From NCBI RefSeq assembly GCF_000308855.1, contig NZ_BAGM01000095.1, forward strand, positions 62,001 through 126,000: DNA of 64,000 nucleotides. Direction: 5' to 3'. Below the pieces are notes generated by a model. It saw only the letters and a list, made by a program, of their open reading frames with translations. It was not told the DNA's origin and did no database searches. Below, piece by piece: positions 17,123 through 26,493 of the stretch. Both the position numbers and the translations under genes were made by a program. Each line of letters starts with the position of its first letter. Position 1 is the stretch's first letter. The DNA is from Nocardia veterana NBRC 100344. Lineage in GTDB: Bacteria > Actinomycetota > Actinomycetes > Mycobacteriales > Mycobacteriaceae.

Positions 17123-17368
17123 TCAGCGCCGCAGCTGATCCTGCGGGACGAGGACGGTGGTGCGCTCGTCGATCGGCTCCATCGGCTCCAGCCGCGGCTG
17201 GGTGTTGAGCCGATCCGACAACTTCTGCCGGCTGACCTGAACCAGCTTGCGGGTGACCGGACTGGCGGCGACGGCGCGGGTAGTCTTGCTGATCTGCTCG
17301 TATCGAGCGCGCCCCGCCTTGGCCCCCAGCACATAACCGGCTGCGACGCCGATGATCAACCGCAGCAT
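17123..17368 (-). CDS. Small YtxH-like membrane-anchored protein
   Basis: The 81-residue protein starts with a short glycine-rich membrane helix of the YtxH type (MLRLIIGVAAGYVLGAKAGR). A basic cytoplasmic region follows (ARYEQISKTTRAV). Such proteins are common in actinobacteria and their role is unclear. The ATG at 17368 has GGAGG at good distance, so the longer open frame to 17758, which crosses the tRNA gene, is not used. It converges with the hypothetical gene ending at 17113. Confidence 0.75.
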   Translation of the reverse strand: MLRLIIGVAAGYVLGAKAGRARYEQISKTTRAVAASPVTRKLVQVSRQKLSDRLNTQPRLEPMEPIDERTTVLVPQDQLRR

Positions 17369-17674
17369 TCTTTCGGGCTCCTCCCAGTAGCTGTCCGCGC
17401 CGTACATCCTGCCCGACACCGAGCCGGACTGTCGATCCGGCACCACCTTGCCAGACCCCACCGACAATTTCGGCCTTCGCTCGCCGCGTGCGCCAATTCC
17501 CGTCCCGCGCACCCGGTTCGGACCACGATCGACCACCCCGCCACATCCGTCCGCCTTATCCGAACCGTTCCGGCGAACTCCGGCGTTTGCCCAGCTCCCG
17601 GCCCGATTTGGGCAGCGGAGCGGACATAGGCTAAAGTTTGTCCTCGGTCGGCCCGCACGGGCAGACCGGAGCAA

Positions 17675-17747
17675 TCCCCTATAGCTCAATTGGCAGAGCA
17701 GCCGACTGTTAATCGGCAGGTTTCTGGTTCGAGTCCAGATGGGGGAG
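17675..17747 (+). tRNA. tRNA-Asn (anticodon GTT)
   Basis: A 73-nt cloverleaf can be drawn. The acceptor stem pairs TCCCCTA (17675-17681) with TGGGGGA (17740-17746), including one T-G pair. The D-arm is GCTC...GAGC. The anticodon stem GCCGA/TCGGC encloses CTGTTAA, with anticodon GTT at 17708-17710. The T-arm is TCTGG-TTCGAGT-CCAGA. The discriminator is G (17747), followed by CA, so the full CCA end is not encoded. A strong terminator follows at 17756. Confidence 0.97.
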
Positions 17748-17755
17748 CAAGCAAA

Positions 17756-17798
17756 CAACCCCCTACCAGGTAAAACGGGTAGGGGGTTGACTTCTTTT
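17756..17798 (+). terminator. Rho-independent terminator of tRNA-Asn
   Basis: A perfect 12-bp stem pairs CAACCCCCTACC (17756-17767) with GGTAGGGGGTTG (17778-17789) around a 10-nt loop. A T-rich run (ACTTCTTTT) follows at once. It starts nine bases after the tRNA end. Confidence 0.92.
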
Positions 17799-18045
17799 CA
17801 ACGCATATGTGTCGGAGAGATCCCGTACTTTCCCGGATACGGATCGGCCGCGCGGGCATCCGGCCGGGGTCCGGCGCGCGACGTCATGCCTGTGCGGTCG
17901 TCGCCGGGGGTGTGGGCAGTCGGTGCTGAGCCTCGCCCGACTCGGCTCGCCCGTGGTCACGGCCTCGACAACCACCGGAAGGAGTGCGGCGGACCGACCC
18001 GAGACTGCTCCTTCTCTCGGCGCGCGGCGAGCTTCCGGGGCCGAG

Positions 18046-18564
18046 CTAGCCGGGCCGGTACTCACGATGCGGGGTCGAAAGTTCCCACACTGCCTCGAAT
18101 GCGTTGCGGCACAGCGCGATAACGTGCAGATCGCTGGACATGGTCTTCGCGGTGGCGAGTCCGTCTCCGGCATAGTGCAGAAATACGACGAGCCGGTCGT
18201 CGAACAGATAGAAGTCGTTGCCGGGTATGCCGATCGAGGACACCAACCGGCGCGGCGTCCATCGAATGTCCTCCCCGGCCTCGACCATCGGCGCGGCAAT
18301 ACTGTGCGCCCAGCGTTGATACTCGCTCAGCGGTTCGGACACGATTCGCGCTCGCCGCACCCTTCGCCCGGCCGCCGCATGCTCACGCAGTGCGGTGCAC
18401 CAGCCGTGCAACCATTCCAGGTCGTCGGGCTCGCCCGCGGCCCATTTCGCCAGATGCGGTAGCTCGACCGCGGTGCCGTAGGCGTCCCGGGTTTCCAGGT
18501 GGTCGGAAGTGTGCTCGAATTCGTTGAGCAGCCGGTCGAATTCGGCGTCGCTGATCTCGTTCAC
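18046..18564 (-). CDS. DUF6879 family protein
   Basis: The 172-residue protein fits the actinobacterial DUF6879 pattern. It starts with FDRLLNEFEHTSDHLETRDA, continues with RRVRRARIVSEPLSEYQRW and VEAGEDIRW, and ends with DFYLFDDRLVVFLHYAGDG. Members usually sit beside an XRE-type regulator gene, and the pair is often found near mobile elements. Here no such partner is present. The gene lies alone between an intact tRNA-Asn and a tRNA-Asn-like fragment, which suggests a leftover of an integrated element. Function unknown. Confidence 0.78.
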   Translation of the reverse strand: MNEISDAEFDRLLNEFEHTSDHLETRDAYGTAVELPHLAKWAAGEPDDLEWLHGWCTALREHAAAGRRVRRARIVSEPLSEYQRWAHSIAAPMVEAGEDIRWTPRRLVSSIGIPGNDFYLFDDRLVVFLHYAGDGLATAKTMSSDLHVIALCRNAFEAVWELSTPHREYRPG

Positions 18565-18906
18565 TGCCCTCCCTGCCGCGTGAAGAACGATACGAGCCGG
18601 CCCGCAATCTCGAGGCCCGACTCACCCTCGGAAATCTACGCGCCGATCGCCGCCCCCGAGCGACGACGTACCGACGCACTCCGAGGTCCGCACCTTCCCG
18701 GTATGAACGCTGTCGAATCCACCCGGACCGCCCTGGACAGCACGCACCGAGAATCAGCCGTAACCGTGGGCGCCGTCGTCCGAGGACCCGTACCGAGGGA
18801 TTCGAACGGGCCGGACCGGCCGAACGTTCACCGGCAGGGTCCGGTTCGAGTCGGGACGGGAGTACGTGGACGTCCCGCGACCGGCTCGGGTAGCGGGACG
18901 TGCCGG
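18565..18906. other. Intergenic region with tRNA-like fragment and hairpins
   Basis: About 340 bp separate the DUF6879 gene from the convergent-side hydrolase gene end. No open frame is convincing. It contains a tRNA-Asn-like 3' half (18819-18866, listed separately). It also has a hairpin CGGGACG/CGTCCCG (18852-18858 with 18871-18877) and a small stem GGTAGC/GCTACC (18889-18894 with 18906-18911) at the end of the hydrolase gene, which may help termination. Confidence 0.6.
18819..18866 (+). repeat. tRNA-Asn-like 3' fragment (possible att scar)
   Basis: This stretch follows the 3' half of the tRNA-Asn at 17701-17749 in order. The anticodon arm reads GCCGA-ACGTTCA-CCGGC, with GTT in the anticodon position. 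The variable part is AGGGT. The T-arm is CCGG-TTCGAGT with a near-complementary partner. Over some 48 aligned positions about three quarters agree, with one base missing. No D-arm or acceptor 5' strand precedes it. Same orientation and about 1.1 kb downstream of the intact gene. Confidence 0.5.
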
Positions 18907-19707
18907 CTACCGCCGGGTGGCGGTAGCGTCCAGCGCTGCCGCGATGTGCCGGGCGAGCAGGTCGGGCGCCGACGCGTGGGCCAGATGGCCCTGCCCCGGT
19001 AGCCGATCGATCCGGGCCTGCGGCAGGGCGGCGGCGATGCGGTCGAAGGCCGTGCCGTACGGTTCGGCGTTCGCGTTGAGTTCGCCCAGGATCAGGGTGA
19101 CCGGGACGGTCAGTGCGCGATAACGCCGCAGGCTCGCCGGGTAGCCGTCGATCGCCGCGAGTTCGGCGGGCAGCGGTGCGGCCAGCGGGCGCAGCACCTC
19201 CCACACCGGCGATTCCCGCAGCGCGGCAACATATTCCGCGGAGAATCCGGAGACATCCGTATTGACCAGCCGTACCGCGGCATCCAGATCACCGCGGTCG
19301 ACCGCGGCGCGCAGCGCGGGAATCGCGCCGGGGGCGAAGGGTGCCGACACCGGTTCGTACGCGATCAGCGAGCGCAGATCGGTCCGTTCGCAGGCCGCCT
19401 CCAACGCGATGAGCCCGCCGTAGCTCCACCCGAACAACTCGACGCCGCCGCCGAGGGTGTCGAGGATGTGATGCAGGTCGTCGATTTCGGTGCGCACGGA
19501 GTAGTCGTCGCCCAGCGGGCCGCTCGGCACCCGGCCTCGACGATTGATCGTCACCACCGGATTGGTCACCCCGAGCCGCTCGACCACCGGTCGCCAGCCC
19601 GCGGCATCGGACATGACGCCGGGAACGATCACCAGCGGCGGTCCGTCACCGTCGACGACCTCTGCGGTCAACTCGGCCCCGGCACGATGAAAGTGTGTCG
19701 ATCTCAT
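18907..19707 (-). CDS. Alpha/beta hydrolase
   Basis: The 266-residue protein has the alpha/beta-hydrolase layout. The oxyanion region is LVIVPGVMSDAAGWRPVVER, the nucleophile elbow GWSYGG, and the catalytic histidine lies in LPGQGHLAHASAPDLL. An acidic residue before it (GELNANAEPYGTAF) would complete the triad. Substrate unknown; esterases, lactonases and dehalogenase-like proteins share this pattern. It starts 82 bp upstream of... the dnaG gene's stop is at 19722, so it is likely read from the same strand as dnaG with a 14-bp gap and could be cotranscribed. Confidence 0.85.
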   Translation of the reverse strand: MRSTHFHRAGAELTAEVVDGDGPPLVIVPGVMSDAAGWRPVVERLGVTNPVVTINRRGRVPSGPLGDDYSVRTEIDDLHHILDTLGGGVELFGWSYGGLIALEAACERTDLRSLIAYEPVSAPFAPGAIPALRAAVDRGDLDAAVRLVNTDVSGFSAEYVAALRESPVWEVLRPLAAPLPAELAAIDGYPASLRRYRALTVPVTLILGELNANAEPYGTAFDRIAAALPQARIDRLPGQGHLAHASAPDLLARHIAAALDATATRR

Positions 19708-19721
19708 TCCGGATGGAACGA

Positions 19722-21626
19722 TCAGACCACCGTGAAATCATCCGAGTTGCCCATGGCCTGCGTGAGCAGGCTCTTGCGGTACTGCTCGAGCGCTACCAGA
19801 TCGCCGAACAGCGCCATATAGGCGTCGGGCTGCTCGGTCGAGGAGACCCGTTGCAGCTTCGACTTCAGCTCCGCCACCTGACGGCCGACCCACGCCTCCT
19901 GCACCCGCGCCAGGACCCCGGAGATGAAGCGCGGAATATCGTCCATCGACTTCACCGGCAGCGGCTCGGCGGCCAGTTCCGAGACCAGCGCCCGCAGGGT
20001 GAGGTCGTCGGTGTGATCGGCCACCCGCGAAACCCATTCCGCGCCACCGATTCCGGCCGCGGTACCACCGGCGGCGGCCACCGCGGAACGAACGGCGGCG
20101 TAGGCGGGATGGGTGAACGCCTCGGACTCGAGACTGTCGAACAGAGGGCCCGCCGTCGCCGGATACTGCAGGGCCGCGGCCAGCACCTGCCGCTGCGGCA
20201 GCAGCACCGGGTCGCCCGGGTGCGGGCGGGCGGCCGCCGACTCGGCAGGCGCGGCCGCCGGTTCGCGGGCGGGTACCCCCTTCATCGGCTTCCCGCGCCG
20301 GGCATGGTCGCCGACCCGGCGGACCACGAGCTGGATATCGTCCCAGCCGACCCAGCCGGCCAATTTGGTCGCGTACGCCTTGCGCAGCGCGTTGTCCTTG
20401 ATCTGCGCCACCACCGGCACCGCGCGCCGCAGGGCCTCGACCTGTCCCTCCGGGGTGTCGAGATTGTGGTCGGCGAGCAGACCACGAATCACGAACTCGT
20501 ACAACGGGACCCGGCGTGCGACCAGATCGCGTACCGCCCCGTCCCCGGACCGCTGCCGCAGCTCGCAGGGATCCTGACCGTCCGGTGCGACCGCGATGTA
20601 GGTTTGCCCGGCCAATTTCTGATCACCCGAGAAGGCCTTCAGCGCGGCGGCCTGACCGGCCGCGTCGCCGTCGAAGGTGTAGATGATCTCCCCGCGCCAG
20701 AAATTGTCGTCCATCAGCAGCCGGCGCAGCATCGACAGATGTTCGTCGCCGAACGCCGTGCCGCAGGCGGCGACAGCGGTGGTCACCCCGGCCAGATGCA
20801 TCGCCATCACGTCGGTGTAGCCCTCGACCACGACCGCCTGATGGCTCTTGGCGATCTCACGCTTGGCGTGGTCGAGACCGAACAGCACCTGGGACTTCTT
20901 GTACAGCACGGTTTCCGGCGTATTGATGTACTTGGCCGTCATCTGGTCGTCGTCGTACAACCGCCGCGCGCCGAAGCCGATCACATCGCCGCTCAGATTC
21001 CGGATCGGCCACAGCAGCCGCCGGTGGAATCGGTCGATCGGCCCGTGCCGGCCCGGTTTGGACAGTCCGGCCGCTTCCAGTTCCTTGATGTCGAAACCCT
21101 TGCGCAGCAGGTATTTCGTCAGTGTGTCCCAGCCCGCCGGGGCATATCCGCAGCCGAAGTGCCGGGCGGCGTTGGCGTCGAAATTGCGATCGGTGAGATA
21201 TTTGCGGGCCGCCTCGGCGCCCGGTTCGCGCAATTGCGCCTGATAGAACTCGTGCGCGGCGGCATTGGCGGCGACCAGCCGGGAGCGGGTGCCGCGATCG
21301 CGCTGCACCGAGGTCCCGCCGCCCTCGTAGTTGATCTTGTAACCGATCCGGTCGGCGAGCTGCTCGACCGCCTCGACGAAGCCGACGTGTTCGATCTTCT
21401 GCAGGAACGCGAAGACGTCACCGCTCTCACCACAGCCGAAGCAGTGGAAATGGCTGTGATTGGGCCGCACGTGGAACGACGGCGACTTCTCGTCGTGAAA
21501 CGGGCACAGCCCCTTCAGCGAATCCGCGCCGGCACGTTTGAGCGATACATATTCACCCACGACATCCTCGATGCGTACGCGTTCACGTATTGCCGCGATA
21601 TCGCGATCCGGAAGTCGACCTGCCAC
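19722..21626 (-). CDS. dnaG: DNA primase
   Basis: DnaG makes the RNA primers for lagging-strand synthesis at the replication fork. The 634-residue protein has the N-terminal zinc-binding domain (LCPFHDEKSPSFHV then FHCFGCGESGD, giving the ligands C, H, C, C), the RNA polymerase core with the TOPRIM motifs VVVEGYTDVMAMH and TFDGDAAGQAA, and a C-terminal helicase-binding domain. Length is normal. The GTG start at 21626 gives MAGRLPDRDIAAIRERV. It is followed upstream by dgt on the same strand, as in M. tuberculosis. Confidence 0.97.
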   Translation of the reverse strand: MAGRLPDRDIAAIRERVRIEDVVGEYVSLKRAGADSLKGLCPFHDEKSPSFHVRPNHSHFHCFGCGESGDVFAFLQKIEHVGFVEAVEQLADRIGYKINYEGGGTSVQRDRGTRSRLVAANAAAHEFYQAQLREPGAEAARKYLTDRNFDANAARHFGCGYAPAGWDTLTKYLLRKGFDIKELEAAGLSKPGRHGPIDRFHRRLLWPIRNLSGDVIGFGARRLYDDDQMTAKYINTPETVLYKKSQVLFGLDHAKREIAKSHQAVVVEGYTDVMAMHLAGVTTAVAACGTAFGDEHLSMLRRLLMDDNFWRGEIIYTFDGDAAGQAAALKAFSGDQKLAGQTYIAVAPDGQDPCELRQRSGDGAVRDLVARRVPLYEFVIRGLLADHNLDTPEGQVEALRRAVPVVAQIKDNALRKAYATKLAGWVGWDDIQLVVRRVGDHARRGKPMKGVPAREPAAAPAESAAARPHPGDPVLLPQRQVLAAALQYPATAGPLFDSLESEAFTHPAYAAVRSAVAAAGGTAAGIGGAEWVSRVADHTDDLTLRALVSELAAEPLPVKSMDDIPRFISGVLARVQEAWVGRQVAELKSKLQRVSSTEQPDAYMALFGDLVALEQYRKSLLTQAMGNSDDFTVV

Positions 21627-21675
21627 GGCAATCGAGTCTAGCCGCGTGCCGGTCGGGGCATGTCGACGACCGCGT

Positions 21676-22938
21676 TCAGGCCGCCGCGATGCGCTCGAGC
21701 CGGCTCTCGGTGTAGGAGGCGATCTGGTCGGTGATCACCCGGACCCGCTCGGTGTCGTCGTCGGCGGCCTCCCACCACGGCAGCAGGATCGGGTCCAGAC
21801 CATGAGGGGCCTCGGCCAGCAGCCGGTCGGCCACCGCGTGAATGCGCTCACGCTGGGCGGCCTGGCGGCGGTGGTGTTCGGGATCCGACATCACATACCG
21901 CAGCGCGACCGTCTTCAGCAGGGCCACCTCGGCCGCCACCACCGCGGGAATCTCCAGGTCGGCGGCGTACCGGCACAGCGACTGCCCGGTCCAGGCCGCC
22001 CGGGTGGCCTCGACCGCGGCCGTGGCGAATCGCCCGACCAGATCGCTGGTGAGCCGCTTCAACGCGACCGAGGCGCGCAGGCTGCCGTCGTAGCCGGCCG
22101 CGTCGGCGATCACCTGGAGCCGGGACAGCCGCTGCCCCGCCGCGATCAGATCGTCGGCCGAGAGGTCCCGGTGCTGACGCCGGCCGAGTTCGGCGAGTGC
22201 GGTCCGCTCGACCGGATCGGCGAGTGCGCGCAGATCGATCCGCCCGGCGATCACGCCGTCCTCCACGTCGTGCACCGAATACGCGACATCGTCGGCCCAG
22301 TCCATCACCTGTGATTCCAGCGACTGCCGCCGCTCGGGCGCACCCTTGCGCACCCAGTTCAGCCGGTCGAGATCGGCCTCGTAGGCGCCGAACTTGGTGC
22401 CGGAACCCGTTCTGCCCCAGGGGTATTTGACGGTGGCGTCCAGGGCCGCGCGGGTGAGGTTCAAGCCGAAACTCTCCCCCGCCGCATCGAACACCTTGGG
22501 CTCCAGCCGGGTCAGAATGCGCAGGTTCTGGGCGTTGCCCTCGAAACCGCCGTAGGCGTCGGCGAACTCGTCGAGGGCCCGCTCTCCGTTGTGTCCGTAG
22601 GGCGGATGGCCGATATCGTGCGCCAGCCCGGCGAGATCGACCAGATCCGCGTCACAGCCCAGCCCCTCCGCGATACTGCGGCCGATCTGCGCGACCTCCA
22701 GCGAATGGGTGAGCCGGGTGCGCGGGGTGTCGCCGTCGCGCGGGCCCATCACCTGCGTCTTGTCGGCCAGCCGGCGCAGCGCCGCCGAATGCAGGACCCG
22801 GGCTCGGTCGCGGGCGAAATCGCTGCGCCGCGCCGGAGCGGGCGACCAGCGCAACCCGGCCGTGGGCGAGGTTTCGGGCACCATCCGCTCGCGGTCGGTG
22901 CCGACGTACGGGCATTCGGGCATCGGGTCGGGGCTCAT
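21676..22938 (-). CDS. dgt: dGTP triphosphohydrolase
   Basis: Dgt hydrolyses dGTP (or other dNTPs) to the nucleoside and tripolyphosphate. The 420-residue protein shows the HD-domain ligands in [15 protein letters not shown] and [15 protein letters not shown]. Its partner aspartate lies in [17 protein letters not shown]. The ATG at 22938 gives the expected N-terminus with the ERMVPE and [20 protein letters not shown] segments, and the open frame upstream of it belongs to the YdcF gene. The stop lies 50 bp before dnaG, so the two are probably cotranscribed. Confidence 0.93.
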   Translation of the reverse strand: MSPDPMPECPYVGTDRERMVPETSPTAGLRWSPAPARRSDFARDRARVLHSAALRRLADKTQVMGPRDGDTPRTRLTHSLEVAQIGRSIAEGLGCDADLVDLAGLAHDIGHPPYGHNGERALDEFADAYGGFEGNAQNLRILTRLEPKVFDAAGESFGLNLTRAALDATVKYPWGRTGSGTKFGAYEADLDRLNWVRKGAPERRQSLESQVMDWADDVAYSVHDVEDGVIAGRIDLRALADPVERTALAELGRRQHRDLSADDLIAAGQRLSRLQVIADAAGYDGSLRASVALKRLTSDLVGRFATAAVEATRAAWTGQSLCRYAADLEIPAVVAAEVALLKTVALRYVMSDPEHHRRQAAQRERIHAVADRLLAEAPHGLDPILLPWWEAADDDTERVRVITDQIASYTESRLERIAAA

Positions 22939-22957
22939 GAGGGGTACCGCCTGATTC

Positions 22958-23557
22958 TCACTGCTCCGCGGTGTATTTGAAGTCGGCGGAGAAATGGGTG
23001 AGCTGGTACCACAGCAGCGCGCCGGTCTCGCGGGCGATGCCGTGGAACTGGGATTCCCGGGTGTAGACGGCCGGGCCCGTGCGGGTGGGCGCGGTCCAGG
23101 CGTCCAGCCCGGCGTCACGCGCCATGGTCCGGGTGCGCAGCGAATGCCACGGGTCGCTGACCAGCACCGCGGAGGACAGGTCGCGGGCGCGCATCGCGGT
23201 GGCCACCGCCTCGATGCTCTGCAAGGTGTCGGATCCGGTCTCGACGGCGAGCACCCGGTCGGCGGGCACACCGCGATTCTTCAGGTAGTTCTTACCCGAG
23301 GCGGCCTCGGTGTAGTTGTCGCCCACCTGCTTGCCGCCGACCGTGATCACCAGTGGCGCAACACCTTTGCTGTACAAGTGGTAGGCCTGCCCGAGGCGCG
23401 CCTCGAACACCGAGGAGGGCGTGCCGTCGTACTGCGCGGCACCCAGCACCACGATCGCGTCGGCGTGGGTGTAGTCGTCGATCCGCGCGACCTGCCACAC
23501 CCGGAACGCGGTCCCCCCGACCAGCACCACTGCGATCACGATCGTCCCGGCGACCAC
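22958..23557 (-). CDS. YdcF/DUF218 membrane-anchored protein
   Basis: The 199-residue protein has a short N-terminal membrane anchor ([20 protein letters not shown]) and a DUF218 domain. Family landmarks are [43 protein letters not shown] and [15 protein letters not shown]. Related SanA/YdcF proteins are tied to envelope functions and no reaction is firmly known. No in-frame start exists upstream of the GTG at 23557, although a basic N-terminal extension could be read. It is 19 bp upstream of dgt on the same strand. Confidence 0.85.
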   Translation of the reverse strand: MVAGTIVIAVVLVGGTAFRVWQVARIDDYTHADAIVVLGAAQYDGTPSSVFEARLGQAYHLYSKGVAPLVITVGGKQVGDNYTEAASGKNYLKNRGVPADRVLAVETGSDTLQSIEAVATAMRARDLSSAVLVSDPWHSLRTRTMARDAGLDAWTAPTRTGPAVYTRESQFHGIARETGALLWYQLTHFSADFKYTAEQ

Positions 23558-23723
23558 CCGGCGCAGCCAGCGCGCGACCGACGACCCGCGCGGATGGCGG
23601 CTCGCCGGGGACGGCGGGTGGGCGCGGGGTGGGTGACGGCGGACGGCATGACCCGAGTGTGCCAGTGCTCGGTCACGTCACGATTGCGGAGCGATGGGCG
23701 GCATACCCGCGGACCGGATCACT

Positions 23724-24401
23724 TCACCACCCGCGTTCGCGCCACTGCGCCAGCTGCGGACGCTCGTCGCCCAGAGTGGTGTCGTCCCCGTGACCGGGAT
23801 AGACCACGGTTTCGTCGCCGAAGCGGTCGAACACCTTCGTGGTCACATCGTGGAACAGCGAATCGAAATCGGCCGGCGAGGTGGTCCGGCCGACGCCCCC
23901 GGGAAACAGGCAGTCACCGGTGAACAGATGGGTGCGGCCGTCGCCGTCGGTGAAGGCCAGCGCCACCGACCCGGGCGTGTGGCCGCGCAGATGGAGGACC
24001 TCGAATTCCAGTTCGCCGATCGTGACGGTATCCCCGTCGGCGAGCAGCCGGTCCGGACGCACCGGCAGTGGGTCGGCGTCGAGGGCGTGCGCGGCGGTCG
24101 GCACACCGGTGTCCGAGACGACCGCACTCAGTGCCTGCCAGTGATCGGGATGCTGGTGCGTGGTGACGATCAGGCGCAGGTGGTCCGGCACCTCCTGATC
24201 GACCAGCGCTTGGATGCGCTCGGATTCGTTGGCGGCGTCGATCAGCACGGCATCACCGGTGGCGGTGTCCTGCACGAGGTAGACGTTGTTGTCCATGCCG
24301 CCGACCGACATCTTCACGATCCGGGCGCCCGGGACGTCGCGCTGCTGCGGATTCGTACCCGGTGCGACATGACCCGTATAGGGGATATCCAGCGTGATCA
24401 T
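23724..24401 (-). CDS. MBL-fold metallohydrolase (glyoxalase II-like)
   Basis: The 225-residue protein carries the metallo-beta-lactamase metal motif TTHQHPDHWQAL, then HLRGHTPGSVAL, FTGDCLFPGGVGR and the closing VVYPGHGDDTTLGDE. This set is typical of glyoxalase II-like thioester hydrolases (hydroxyacylglutathione or mycothiol analogues). Because actinobacteria use mycothiol, an S-conjugate of that thiol is a possible substrate (inference). The ATG at 24401 gives a normal N-terminus. It diverges from the TPM-domain gene at 24484. Confidence 0.88.
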   Translation of the reverse strand: MITLDIPYTGHVAPGTNPQQRDVPGARIVKMSVGGMDNNVYLVQDTATGDAVLIDAANESERIQALVDQEVPDHLRLIVTTHQHPDHWQALSAVVSDTGVPTAAHALDADPLPVRPDRLLADGDTVTIGELEFEVLHLRGHTPGSVALAFTDGDGRTHLFTGDCLFPGGVGRTTSPADFDSLFHDVTTKVFDRFGDETVVYPGHGDDTTLGDERPQLAQWRERGW

Positions 24402-24483
24402 CCTGCCGATGGTAATCACCGCGACCGACACGGGTCGGCCGGAATACCGTCCTCGCCGCCGTGGTGGCGGATACATTCGTGCT

Positions 24484-26481
24484 ATGCCGCCGCTCTCGCG
24501 TCTTCGCCGATCACAGCCGCCGACGCTGCTCGCGGTGCTGCTGTCGATCGTGTTCGGGTTCGTGCTCGGCTGCTGCGGCCCGGCGGTGGCCGACCAGCCG
24601 ATGCGGCTCAACGAATACGTGACCGATTCGGCACAGGCGCTCGACGGACCGCAACGCGATACCGTGCGCGCCTCGGTGGACGCGTTGTACACCGCGCACC
24701 GGGAGCGGCTGTGGGTGGTCTATGTCCACGACTTCGGCGGCGTCGACCCGCAGACCTGGGGTGAGCGCACCGCAACGGCGTCCGGGTTCGGTGACCGCGA
24801 TGTGCTGCTGTCGATCGCCACCGCCGACCGGTCCTATGCCTTCACGGGCGCACTGCCGCCGTCGGTGAGCGATTCGGAACTGGATTCGCTGCTCCGGGAC
24901 CAGGTGGAGCCGCGCTTGCACAACGGGCAGTGGGCGGAGGCGGCGGTGGCCGCGGCGGACGGATTGTCCACGGCCATGGGCGATTCCGGTGGCGTCGGAA
25001 TCTGGCCGCTGATCGTGATCACCCTGATCGTGCTGGGCGTGATCGGCCTGGTGCTGGGTGCTTCACAGGTGCGCCGGCGGGCCCGCGGGCGAGCCGAGGC
25101 GGCGGCCGCCCGCGCGGTGGATCCGACCGACGCGGCGGCGCTGAGCCGGTTGCGCCCGGATCTGCTCGAGGCCCGCGCCGGTGAGATGTTGGTCGACACC
25201 GACAACGCGATCCGCGCCAGTGCGGAGGAACTGCGCCTGGCCACCGACGAATTCGGCGCCACCGCGACCGCGCCGTTCGCGGCTGCCGTCGAAGCGGCGA
25301 AACAGGCGATGGCGCACGCGTTTTCGATTCGGCAGCGGCTCGACGACGACATTCCCGAAACTCCGGAACAACGAAACGATCTGCTGATCGAGTTGATCAC
25401 CACCTGCGGGCGCGCCGACGCCGAGCTCGACGACAAGGTGGCCGAGTTCGACGCCATGCGCAATCTGCTGATCGACGCGCCGCAACGATTGGACGCGCTC
25501 ACCCGCGACATCGTGGATCTGACCGTGCGACTACCGCGTTCGGAGCAGACGCTGCGCGATCTGGTGGCCGCGCAGCCGGAATCGGTCACCGCACCGGTGC
25601 GGGACAACGTGACGATGGCGCGGGAACGGATCGCCTTCGCCGAACAGACCGTCGAACAGGGGCGTAGCGCCGTCGCACAGCCGGTCGGCCGGCAAGGTGG
25701 CGCGGTCGCGGCGATCCGTGGCGCCGAGGCGGCGGTGGCGGCCGCCCGCAGGCTGCTCGACGCCGTCGACACCGCCGAAACGGATATCGCCCAGGCGCGG
25801 GCCGGATTGCCCGCTGCCCTGGCCGAATTGGGCCGCGATCTCGAGTCCGCCGCGACACTGACCGAGCACGGTGGCCCCGAACTGGCCGAGGCGATGTCCG
25901 GCGCCCGGGCGGCGTGGGAGACGGCCGAAACCACCGGCGAGGCCGATCCCCTGGGCACCTTCCAGCGGGCGGTCGCGGCCGATACCGCACTCGACCGCGC
26001 CGTGACGGTGGCCGGCGAACGCAAGCTCGCGGCCGATCAGCTGCGCCGGCGACTGGAACAGGCCACGGCCGCGGCGCAGGCGCAGGTCCGCGCGGCGGCG
26101 GACTTCATCGACACCCGCCGCGGCGGGATCGAGGCGACCGCACGCACCAGATTGGCCGAGGCCCAGCGCAATCTGGCCCGGGCACAGCAGCTTTCGGATA
26201 CCGAGCCGCAGTCGGCCCTCGACAGCGCCCAGCGGGCCGCCGATCTGGTTACCCGCGCGCTGCATGCGGCACAGGCCGATGTGCGGAACTGGCAAGCCCG
26301 GCAACCGATTTCGGGCGGCTCGCAGGCAGGTGCGGTACTGGGTGGAATACTGATCGACAGCCTGTTGCGCGGCGCGGCCGGTGGGTACCGCGGTCGGCGC
26401 ACCGGTGGGTCGGGTTGGGGCCCGGCCTCTTTCGGTGGGTCGGACAGCTCCCGCCGGATCAGCCGCGGTGGCCGGTTCTGA
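24484..26481 (+). CDS. TPM-domain membrane protein with long coiled-coil region
   Basis: The 665-residue protein starts with a signal/anchor helix (LLAVLLSIVFGFVLG, followed by Cys-Cys) and a TPM (YgcG-like) domain at about residues 30-165 (VTDSAQALDG, RLWVVYVHDFGG, VLLSIATADRSYAF). A second membrane helix (WPLIVITLIVLGVIGLVLG) lies at about 176-196. The next 430 residues are helical, Ala/Glu/Gln/Arg-rich and probably coiled-coil, on the cytoplasmic side. It ends in a Gly/Ser/Arg-rich tail (GGSGWGPASFGGSDSSRRIS). The TPM domain is linked to membrane protein quality control in some bacteria. Role here unknown. Confidence 0.85.
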   Translation: MPPLSRLRRSQPPTLLAVLLSIVFGFVLGCCGPAVADQPMRLNEYVTDSAQALDGPQRDTVRASVDALYTAHRERLWVVYVHDFGGVDPQTWGERTATASGFGDRDVLLSIATADRSYAFTGALPPSVSDSELDSLLRDQVEPRLHNGQWAEAAVAAADGLSTAMGDSGGVGIWPLIVITLIVLGVIGLVLGASQVRRRARGRAEAAAARAVDPTDAAALSRLRPDLLEARAGEMLVDTDNAIRASAEELRLATDEFGATATAPFAAAVEAAKQAMAHAFSIRQRLDDDIPETPEQRNDLLIELITTCGRADAELDDKVAEFDAMRNLLIDAPQRLDALTRDIVDLTVRLPRSEQTLRDLVAAQPESVTAPVRDNVTMARERIAFAEQTVEQGRSAVAQPVGRQGGAVAAIRGAEAAVAAARRLLDAVDTAETDIAQARAGLPAALAELGRDLESAATLTEHGGPELAEAMSGARAAWETAETTGEADPLGTFQRAVAADTALDRAVTVAGERKLAADQLRRRLEQATAAAQAQVRAAADFIDTRRGGIEATARTRLAEAQRNLARAQQLSDTEPQSALDSAQRAADLVTRALHAAQADVRNWQARQPISGGSQAGAVLGGILIDSLLRGAAGGYRGRRTGGSGWGPASFGGSDSSRRISRGGRF

Positions 26482-26493
26482 TTCGCGGCCGCC

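Noticed and set aside
18790-18866. A complete second tRNA gene
   Set aside because: Only the anticodon arm and T-arm can be drawn; no D-arm or matching acceptor 5' strand precedes them, and the T-stem has a mismatch.
19695-21641. Long plus-strand open frame opposite dnaG
   Set aside because: Antisense to DNA primase, with no recognisable domain and no ribosome binding site.
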